Shown: in pieces, positions 14,507 through 20,000 of the stretch | How the letters are laid out: every line of letters begins with the position of its first letter | Numbering within the stretch: position 1 is the first letter of the stretch | NCBI GenBank assembly: GCA_023428335.1 | Contig: JAEYYS010000418.1 | Coordinates: 1-20,000, forward strand | Direction of reading: 5' to 3' | DNA length: 20,000 nt | Origin: Verrucomicrobiota bacterium | GTDB lineage: Bacteria; Verrucomicrobiota; Verrucomicrobiia; Verrucomicrobiales; Verrucomicrobiaceae | Position numbers and translations under genes: made by a program | Notes under the pieces: generated by a model | Database searches by the model: none | What the model was told of the DNA's origin: nothing | Seen by the model: the letters and a program-made list of their open reading frames with translations, nothing else

Positions 14507-15907
14507 ATGCCCCCTGTGACTGTCCGCGCCCTCGGCGCGTCCCTGCTGCTGACCTCTTGTACCGTCGGCCCCGACTTTGCCGCTCCCGACCTCAAACTGC
14601 CCGGCCGCTGGAAACAGTCGCCGGCCAGCGAGGCCACCACACCGGCGCCCGACACTTGGTGGACCCTGTTCCGCGACAGCGAGTTGAACGGCCTCGTCGA
14701 CCGCGCCCTGGCCGGCAACCAGGAACTCGCCGGCGCCCTGGCACGCGTGCAATCGGCCCGTGCGCTGTCGCAGATCGAGCGCGCCGCCTGGTTCCCGCAG
14801 CTCGGCATCCTCAACACCACGACCTTTGAGCGTCTCTCCGCCAAGAGCGTCGGGGCCAACCTGCCCTCCGGCGCCAGCCTGCCCGAGCTCGAGCGTGACC
14901 GCTACCGCCTCTTCCTCGACCTCAACTACGAGCTCGACCTCTGGGGCCGCGTGCGCCGCGGCGTCGAGGGCGCCCGCGCCCGCGAACAGGCCCAGCGCGA
15001 CCTCGTCGATGCCCAGCGCCTCATCGTCGCCGCCGAAGTCGCCCGCCACCACTTCCTCACCGCCTCACTCGAAGCCCAGGGCCGGATCCTCAAGGAAACG
15101 GTCGCCCTGCGCCAGGAGGCGCTCGACCTGCAGACCTCCCGCTTCCAGGGCGGTCTCGCCAATGAAATGGACGTCGCGCGCGCCCGCACTGAGCTGGAAC
15201 TGACCCGCGCCGACCTGGTCGCCATCGAACGCCAGCGCGGTTCGCTGGAGCACGCCCTCGCCGTGCTCTGCGGCGAACCGCCCGCCGGCTTCGAGAAGCA
15301 GCGCAGCGCCCGCCTGCCGGCACCGCCGCGCGTGCCTGCCGGCCTGCCCAGCACGGTCCTGCAACGCCGCCCCGATCTGCGCGCCGCCGAACAGAACCTG
15401 CGCGCCGCCAACGCCGCCATCGGCGTCGCCACCGCTGACTTCTTCCCGAGCTTCCGCCTCGTCGGCACGGCCGGCCTGGAAAGCGTCGGTTCCGAGGATT
15501 TCCTGCAGGGCCGCGCCAAGGCCGCCAACCTCGGTCCGCAGGTCACCCTGCCGATCTTCCAGGGCGGTCGCCTGCTCGGCGGCCTGCGCGGTGCCCGCGC
15601 CCGCCACGAAGAGGCCATCGCCGCCTACAAGCAGACCGTGCTCACCGCCCTGCGCGAGGTTGAGGATGCCCTGCTCGACGCCCGCACCTTCGAGCGCCAG
15701 CGCGCCGCGGTCGCCGCCGCGGTCGCCGCCGCCCAGGAAACCGCCAAACTCTCGCGCCTGCGCTACGACCGCGGCCTGTCGAACTACTTCGAAGTCGTCG
15801 ATGCCGAGCGCGTCGTGCTTGCCGCCCGCCTCAGCCAGGCCCAGCTCGACGGCCAGCGACTGGTCGCCGCCGTGCAGATGCTGCGCGCCCTCGGTGGCGG
15901 CTGGTGA
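14507..15907 (+). CDS. Outer-membrane efflux lipoprotein (NodT/OprM, TolC-like family)
   Basis: The 466-residue protein starts with a short signal and lipobox (RALGASLLLTSC, acylated Cys18), then TVGPDFAAPDLKLP, the usual start of RND outer-membrane factors. Two outer-membrane-efflux repeats follow, with TWWTLFRDSELNGLVDRAL, LDLNYELDLWGRVRR, LQRRPDLRAAEQNLRAANAA and RLRYDRGLSNYFEVVDAER. It would form the trimeric outer-membrane channel of a tripartite pump. No inner-membrane pump or membrane-fusion protein is next to it. A GTG 12 bases upstream (14495) is an alternative start, but ATG 14507 is preferred because it gives a normal signal length. The stop abuts that of the convergent prepilin peptidase gene. 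Confidence 0.93.
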   Translation: MPPVTVRALGASLLLTSCTVGPDFAAPDLKLPGRWKQSPASEATTPAPDTWWTLFRDSELNGLVDRALAGNQELAGALARVQSARALSQIERAAWFPQLGILNTTTFERLSAKSVGANLPSGASLPELERDRYRLFLDLNYELDLWGRVRRGVEGARAREQAQRDLVDAQRLIVAAEVARHHFLTASLEAQGRILKETVALRQEALDLQTSRFQGGLANEMDVARARTELELTRADLVAIERQRGSLEHALAVLCGEPPAGFEKQRSARLPAPPRVPAGLPSTVLQRRPDLRAAEQNLRAANAAIGVATADFFPSFRLVGTAGLESVGSEDFLQGRAKAANLGPQVTLPIFQGGRLLGGLRGARARHEEAIAAYKQTVLTALREVEDALLDARTFERQRAAVAAAVAAAQETAKLSRLRYDRGLSNYFEVVDAERVVLAARLSQAQLDGQRLVAAVQMLRALGGGW

Positions 15908-17068
15908 TCACCAGTCGGCCCCCGGCGGCCGCAGCTTGCCGAGGTACCAGGCCAGCAGGGCCGGGCCGCTGAACACCCAGATCAGCGCGCCCCCAGCCAG
16001 GTAGGGACCGAAGGGCAGCTTGCTGCTCCAGGCCGCCAGGCCGAAGAGGCGGGTTGCCCCCGACAAAAGGGTGCCGAGCACCGAGGCGGCAAAGACAGTG
16101 AAGATCACCGCCTGCCAGCCGAGGAAGGAGCCGATCATCATCAGGAACAGCACGTCGCCAAAGCCCATCGCCTCGCGCGGAATCACTACCTCGCTGGCCG
16201 TGCCCTCGAGCAGCGTCACGTCCTCGATGCGGAATTCCTGGACGTCGCCGGCCGCAGGACGCACCACCAGTTTCTCCGCCCACAGCTCCACGCTGGCATC
16301 GCGCCACTCACCGGCATTCGTCTTCAGGCGCGCGCAGGCGAGCACCAGGCGATCGCTGGCGCGGACAAACAAGTCCTCCCAGGCGTAGGCCTCGCCGTCC
16401 AGGGTCACGATCGGCGGCAGGTTCTCGTCGGGCTGGGTGACACTCCACGGCTGCTGGCCGTCGAAGCGGTGGCGCTTGCGGCCGAAGGCGAGCTTGCCGA
16501 GTTCCACCACCAGCCAGAGACCGCCGAGACCGAGCGCGGCGCTGCCGAAGGAGACCAAAAAACCGTTCAGCCGCGTCTCCTGACCGAGCAGGTCCGGCAG
16601 CAGGGTGGCGCAGAACAGGCCGGCCACCGTGCCACCGAGGGTGATCGGGTGCGGCAGCAGGTAGTGCTCGATGTCGATGAAGGTGCCCGCCACCAGCAGG
16701 GCGGTGAACAACCAGAGGCAGAGCAGGCGCGGCCCCCAGTCAGCCGCCAAAGCCCAGTCGCCGCCAAAGCGCAGGAAGACCGCGTAGAACAGCACGCCGG
16801 TGACCAGCTCAACGACCAGGTACCGCACCGGGATCGGCGCGCGGCAGTTGGCGCAGCGGCCGCGCAGGAACAACCAGCTGAGCACCGGCAGGTTCTGATG
16901 CCAGGGAATCTGCCAGCGGCAGGACGGACAGAAGGACCGGCGCGGTTCATTGACCGAGAGGCCGCGCGGCAGCCGATGGATGACGACATTCAGAAACGAG
17001 CCAATGCCCGCCCCGATGAGGAAGACGAGGCAATGGAGCAGGGCGACAAGGATCTGATACCGGAGCAT
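15908..17068 (-). CDS. Prepilin peptidase (A24 aspartic protease/N-methylase) with large internal insert
   Basis: The 386-residue membrane protein begins with the DiS_P_DiS methylase domain: GSFLNVVIHRLPRG and two CxxC pairs (47/50 and 72/75) that would bind zinc. The catalytic aspartates are Asp132 in FIDIEHYLLP and Asp305 in MGFGDV, within membrane helices. It would cleave and N-methylate type IV pilins or type II secretion pseudopilins. Unusually, residues about 200-297 form a soluble insert between the two aspartates, ending in VVIPREAMGFGD. I recall similar inserts from Verrucomicrobiota, but could not check. No pilin or secretion gene lies beside it. The kamA stop lies 56 bp upstream on the same strand. 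Confidence 0.93.
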   Translation of the reverse strand: MLRYQILVALLHCLVFLIGAGIGSFLNVVIHRLPRGLSVNEPRRSFCPSCRWQIPWHQNLPVLSWLFLRGRCANCRAPIPVRYLVVELVTGVLFYAVFLRFGGDWALAADWGPRLLCLWLFTALLVAGTFIDIEHYLLPHPITLGGTVAGLFCATLLPDLLGQETRLNGFLVSFGSAALGLGGLWLVVELGKLAFGRKRHRFDGQQPWSVTQPDENLPPIVTLDGEAYAWEDLFVRASDRLVLACARLKTNAGEWRDASVELWAEKLVVRPAAGDVQEFRIEDVTLLEGTASEVVIPREAMGFGDVLFLMMIGSFLGWQAVIFTVFAASVLGTLLSGATRLFGLAAWSSKLPFGPYLAGGALIWVFSGPALLAWYLGKLRPPGADW

Positions 17069-17124
17069 GCGGCCGCATCATTGCCCGCGCCTGGGGCGGG
17101 CGACAAGTCCGCAGTTGCACCGAC

Positions 17125-18291
17125 TCAGGGCAGGCGCACCATGGCCGGCTCGGGGTACTCGAAACTGCGTCCCTCGAAATTGCGGATGAGGGTGCGCTGT
17201 TCGTCGCGCAGCAGCACGTAATCGGGATTGACCGGCACCTTGCCGCCGCCGCCGGGGGCGTCGATGACGAACTGCGGCACCGCGTAGCCGGTGGTGTGAC
17301 CGCGCAGCTGCTCAATGATGTCGACCCCGGCCTGCACGCTGGTGCGCAGGTGCGAGCTGCCCTGGATGAGATCGCACTGGTACAGGTAGTAGGGCCGGAC
17401 ACGGCACATGAGCAACTTGTGCACGAGCGACTTCATCACCTCGGCATCGTCGTTCACTCCGCGCAGCAGGACACTCTGGTTGCCGAGCGGCACACCGTGG
17501 TCGGCCAGACGGCCGAGCGCCTCGCGCACCTCGGTGGTCAGTTCGCGCGGGTGGTTGGTGTGAATGCTCAGCCAGAGCGGGTGGTAGCGCTGCAGCAGGC
17601 GGCAAAGCTCGGGCGTGATGCGCTGCGGCAGAAAGATCGGCACGCGGCTGCCAATGCGCAGGAACTCGATGTGCGGGATGGCGCGCAGGCGCGACAGGAT
17701 GGCCTCCAGCTTGGCATCGCTGAACAGCAGGGGGTCGCCACCGCTGAGCAGAACGTCGCGCACCTCGGTATGCTTTTCCAGGTAGCGGAAGGCGGCCTCG
17801 TGATCGGTGTGCAATTCCTGTTCGCCGACGCCGCTGACCACACGGCTGCGCGTGCAGTAGCGGCAGTAGCTGGCGCAGCGGTCGGTCACCAGAAACAGCA
17901 CGCGGTCCGGATAACGATGCACCAGCCCGGGCACCGGCATGCGGCCATCCTCGCCACAGGGGTCGGCCATCTCCTCGGGATCGTCCCAGGTCTCCTCGAT
18001 GCGCGGGATGACTTGGCGCCGGATCGGGTCCTCGGGATCCTCGGGATCGATCAGGTTGAAATAGTGGGGCGTGATCGCCATCGCCAGCTTGTTGCCACTG
18101 AGCAGGACGCCGGCTCGCTCCTCATCGGTCAGCACCAGATGCTTCTCCAACTGGGCCAGGGTGGTGATGCGATGGCGCAACTGCCATGCAGCAGAGTTCC
18201 ACTGCTCCGGCGGCACGAGTTCGTCCCGCCAGAATCCAGGGGCGTGCGAACGAAACTCCTTCTCGGGAAGCGTGGCGGGCGGCGGGCGCAT
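17125..18291 (-). CDS. kamA: Lysine 2,3-aminomutase, radical SAM/PLP (KamA family)
   Basis: The 388-residue protein carries the radical-SAM cluster motif CASYCRYC (Cys139, 143, 146), GGDPLLFSD, and the PLP lysine Lys351 in DAPGGGGKVP. Asp307 (YQCDLIQG) and Asp344 (VIDAPG) match the two aspartates that hold the lysine side-chain amine in the Clostridium enzyme, with the same 37-residue spacing, so lysine is favoured over glutamate as substrate. The expected product is beta-lysine, used as an osmolyte precursor or catabolic intermediate. Start 18291 (MRPPPATL) was chosen because the longer open frame upstream runs antisense to the divergent regulator. No beta-lysine acetyltransferase lies next to it. 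An EF-P-modifying (EpmB-like) role is a weaker alternative. Confidence 0.9.
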   Translation of the reverse strand: MRPPPATLPEKEFRSHAPGFWRDELVPPEQWNSAAWQLRHRITTLAQLEKHLVLTDEERAGVLLSGNKLAMAITPHYFNLIDPEDPEDPIRRQVIPRIEETWDDPEEMADPCGEDGRMPVPGLVHRYPDRVLFLVTDRCASYCRYCTRSRVVSGVGEQELHTDHEAAFRYLEKHTEVRDVLLSGGDPLLFSDAKLEAILSRLRAIPHIEFLRIGSRVPIFLPQRITPELCRLLQRYHPLWLSIHTNHPRELTTEVREALGRLADHGVPLGNQSVLLRGVNDDAEVMKSLVHKLLMCRVRPYYLYQCDLIQGSSHLRTSVQAGVDIIEQLRGHTTGYAVPQFVIDAPGGGGKVPVNPDYVLLRDEQRTLIRNFEGRSFEYPEPAMVRLP

Positions 18292-18411
18292 TGGGGATTC
18301 TAGAGCAAAGGTTACGACCGGGAAAAAGCACCTGTCAAACTTGTTGCGGAAAAAGATGGCAAAAAGGCCTATGGGCCAGGGACCTCCGTGCGTTACGTTT
18401 GACCTGCGGCC
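18292..18411. promoter_or_regulatory. Divergent promoter region between kamA and the regulator gene
   Basis: This 120-bp region must hold promoters for both divergent genes. It is richer in A and T near 18320-18365. It contains the inverted arms GTCAAAC (18334-18340) and GTTTGAC (18397-18403), 56 bp apart, the second ending nine bases before the regulator's ATG. These could be half-sites for the regulator. No clear -10/-35 pair could be fixed. Confidence 0.4.
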
Positions 18412-19065
18412 ATGATCCTTTCTCTCTTGCGCGACCTGCTCCCCTCCCCCGCCATTGAGATCATCCGCCTCCTCAAGCAGTCCTCGGGCATGACGGTGAA
18501 TGAGTTGCGTGCGCCGCTCAAAATGAGCTACATGGGCGTCAAACAGCACTGCGACGCCATGGTCCGCAAGGGTTACCTCGACACCTGGCGCCACCCGGTG
18601 CCACACGGTCGCCCGGAAAAGATCTACCGTCTGACCGCCCGACTCAACCCGGTCTTCGATGCCGGCTGCAGCGGGCCAGTTCTGGAACTGCTCGCCCAGG
18701 CCGAACGGGTGTTCGGCCCCAACGCCGCGGAAAAGCTGCTCTACGCCTGGCTGCAGGAGCGCACCGCCCGTTTCCAACCGGCGGTCGATGCCGAGGAGGT
18801 CCTGGAAAACAAGGCCATCGTGCTCGCCCGCCTGCGCACTCAGGAGGGCTGCCTGTCGGCGGTCGAACGTGCGCCCACCGGCGCCCTGCGCCTGGTCGAC
18901 TACCACTGTCCCTTTGCCGAGGTCGTGAAAAAGTACCCACTCGTCGAAAAGATCGAGTGCGAGATGATCGAGCGCCTGCTCGGCTGCTCGGTCGGTCGCT
19001 CGGTCGAGGAAAATTCCGGTCTGCGCCGCGTGATCTACCGGCTCGACCGCGCCGGCGAAGCCTGA
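18412..19065 (+). CDS. Winged-helix transcriptional regulator with C-terminal cysteines (SufR/DeoR-like)
   Basis: In this 217-residue protein, residues 10-75 form a winged helix-turn-helix (EIIRLLKQSSGMTVNELRAP, then MGVKQHCDAMVRKGYL, with a basic wing HPVPHGRPEKIYRLT). The C-terminal part has Cys166, Cys183 and Cys192 in DYHCPFAEVVKKYP, IECEMIERLLG and CSVGR, resembling the arrangement in SufR-type regulators that bind an iron-sulfur cluster. The spacing (C-x16-C-x8-C) is not the classical SufR one, so cluster binding is inference. It is divergent from kamA, a 4Fe-4S enzyme, and may regulate it and itself. No suf genes are present in the window. Confidence 0.8.
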   Translation: MILSLLRDLLPSPAIEIIRLLKQSSGMTVNELRAPLKMSYMGVKQHCDAMVRKGYLDTWRHPVPHGRPEKIYRLTARLNPVFDAGCSGPVLELLAQAERVFGPNAAEKLLYAWLQERTARFQPAVDAEEVLENKAIVLARLRTQEGCLSAVERAPTGALRLVDYHCPFAEVVKKYPLVEKIECEMIERLLGCSVGRSVEENSGLRRVIYRLDRAGEA

Positions 19066-19110
19066 ACCGCCGCTGGGCCGGGTTTTCCCAGACGCCAAGT
19101 CCGGGTTCAG
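19062..19110. terminator. Possible bidirectional terminator between convergent genes
   Basis: CTGAACC (19062-19068) and GGTTCAG (19104-19110) pair across the 41-bp gap. Each arm contains the stop codon of one of the convergent genes. A smaller hairpin lies inside (CTGGG 19073-19077 with CCCAG 19087-19091, loop including TTTT). The stems are short and there is no T-tract after them, so efficiency is uncertain. Confidence 0.4.
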
Positions 19111-19991
19111 AGCGCCAGATGACCGAGCGCCAGCAGGCCGTAATACGTGTACTCGGGATCGAGCACGTCATCGGTCCAGTTGCCATGGAAACCGCCTTCG
19201 GCACTCCACAGCGAATCGAGAAAATCGAGGCAGGGTTCGCGCAAACGCGCCAGCGCCTGAGGCTGATCGGAGAGCGCATGCAGGGCCACTGCGGTCGACA
19301 GCAGATCGGGCACCGGCGCCCCCGGCACCGCCAGGAAACCGCCGTCCGGCAGGCATTGCCGTTCCAGCCAAGTCAACGCCGCCGCGGGCGGTGGCAGTTG
19401 CAAATGGCGGTAGAGCGACAGCATGGCGGCGGTCGCCGTGGTCGAACCCAGCGTCAAACCGGGCTCGTTCGACCACGCACCATCGGGCGTCTCCAGTCGA
19501 TCCATGCAGTTGGCGATAGCCAAAGCGTCGGGCGGCAGCAGGCCCAGATCCTGGTAGGCGCCCCAGGCGATCAGGCAGCCGTAGGCGCTACCGTTGCCGC
19601 GACCGGGCGACTGATGGTACCCGCCATCCGGCGTGCGCCAGCGCTCCAGTCGCTCGGCCAAGCGCAGGCGCGCCGGCTCCGGCAGGCCTTCCAGGCCGAG
19701 ACCGGCATGGCAGCGCGCCAGGCAGCAGAGGTGCACAAAATCCAGTCCCTCGCCATCGCCATAGCCTGCCAGCCAGGCGCGGGTCGGCTCCAGCGGCACG
19801 CTTTCCTGCAGGGCGGAAAGGCCTTCGAGTCCGAAGACCGTGTAGTAGAGATCAGGGCGACCGCCGCGATCAAGGAATCCGCCCGCCAGGTGCAGGCGCG
19901 AACGCAGAAAAGCGGCGACCAGACCGGCCGACTCGCCGAGCAGCTTCGGCGCCACCCGCGCCACCTGCAGCATTTCGAGGCGGAACGACAT
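19107..19991 (-). CDS. Prenyltransferase/squalene-cyclase-fold (alpha-toroid) protein lacking zinc ligands
   Basis: The 294-residue protein has at least five repeats with a turn of the type PDGGY or PDGGF (residues 121-125, 169-173, 215-219, plus weaker ones near 37 and 265), which marks the alpha/alpha-toroid of protein prenyltransferase beta subunits and triterpene cyclases. It aligns with geranylgeranyltransferase beta in VPDLLSTAVALHAL and DPEYTYYGLLALGHL. Asp229 is retained, but the zinc Cys is Leu231 and the zinc His is Tyr281. There is no signal peptide. It is therefore unlikely to be a zinc prenyltransferase, and its substrate is unknown. GAGG two bases before the ATG is an unusually close SD. 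The gene is complete; an upstream partner may lie beyond the right edge. Confidence 0.8.
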   Translation of the reverse strand: MSFRLEMLQVARVAPKLLGESAGLVAAFLRSRLHLAGGFLDRGGRPDLYYTVFGLEGLSALQESVPLEPTRAWLAGYGDGEGLDFVHLCCLARCHAGLGLEGLPEPARLRLAERLERWRTPDGGYHQSPGRGNGSAYGCLIAWGAYQDLGLLPPDALAIANCMDRLETPDGAWSNEPGLTLGSTTATAAMLSLYRHLQLPPPAAALTWLERQCLPDGGFLAVPGAPVPDLLSTAVALHALSDQPQALARLREPCLDFLDSLWSAEGGFHGNWTDDVLDPEYTYYGLLALGHLAL

Positions 19992-20000
19992 GACCTCAGC

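Noticed and set aside
13124..15052. 642-codon minus-strand frame opposite the LysM gene, accA and the efflux gene
   Set aside because: It spans three real genes in antisense and its translation is low-complexity Gly/Ala/Glu/Val.
18292..19098. Upstream extension of kamA (657-codon frame)
   Set aside because: The extra part is antisense to the winged-helix regulator. KamA homologues start near MRPPPATL, giving a normal length of 388.

Overview
The window is a GC-rich bacterial chromosome segment that most resembles Verrucomicrobiota, possibly an Opitutae-like member; a planctomycete is less likely. This rests on gene content, not on a marker gene: two secreted FGly sulfatases, a giant lamin-tail/LamG surface protein, a prepilin peptidase with a large insert between its catalytic aspartates, and a prenyltransferase-fold protein without zinc ligands. 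Shine-Dalgarno sites are mostly weak, and high GC produces very long antisense shadow ORFs, one of them almost 1200 codons.

Layout. (1) 2-4105, minus: the N-terminal 1368 residues of a secreted multidomain protein (unique N-terminal region, Ig-like, LamG, Ig-like, lamin-tail, Calx-beta-like, lamin-tail). It runs off the left edge just as a phosphoesterase-like segment seems to begin. (2) 4106-4865: a partly AT-rich intergenic region with a perfect palindrome, a 49-bp repeat in two copies, a tRNA-Ser(UGA) on the minus strand whose 3' end lies inside one repeat copy, and the tRNA promoter, which overlaps the leader of the next gene. (3) 4866-9997, plus: a tight cluster of MFS transporter, MauE/DoxX-like membrane protein and two exported sulfatases, probably one operon for taking up and desulfating an organic sulfate or sulfated glycan. 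(4) 10004-11953, minus: carA then fabG (pyrimidine/arginine and fatty-acid synthesis). (5) 12056-15907, plus: a protein of unknown function, a membrane-anchored LysM protein with a degenerate L,D-transpeptidase-like domain, accA, and an outer-membrane efflux lipoprotein. (6) 15908-18291, minus: a KamA-type lysine 2,3-aminomutase followed by the prepilin peptidase. (7) 18412-19065, plus: a winged-helix regulator with clustered C-terminal cysteines, divergent from kamA. (8) 19107-19991, minus: a prenyltransferase/squalene-cyclase-fold protein.

Much of the window is housekeeping. The points most worth a second look are the tRNA-Ser/repeat arrangement, the LysM protein that appears to have lost L,D-transpeptidase catalytic residues, the prenyltransferase-fold protein with zinc ligands replaced at exact spacing, the cysteine-bearing regulator divergent from an iron-sulfur enzyme, and the giant surface protein. 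I saw no CRISPR array, transposase, phage gene or toxin-antitoxin pair.
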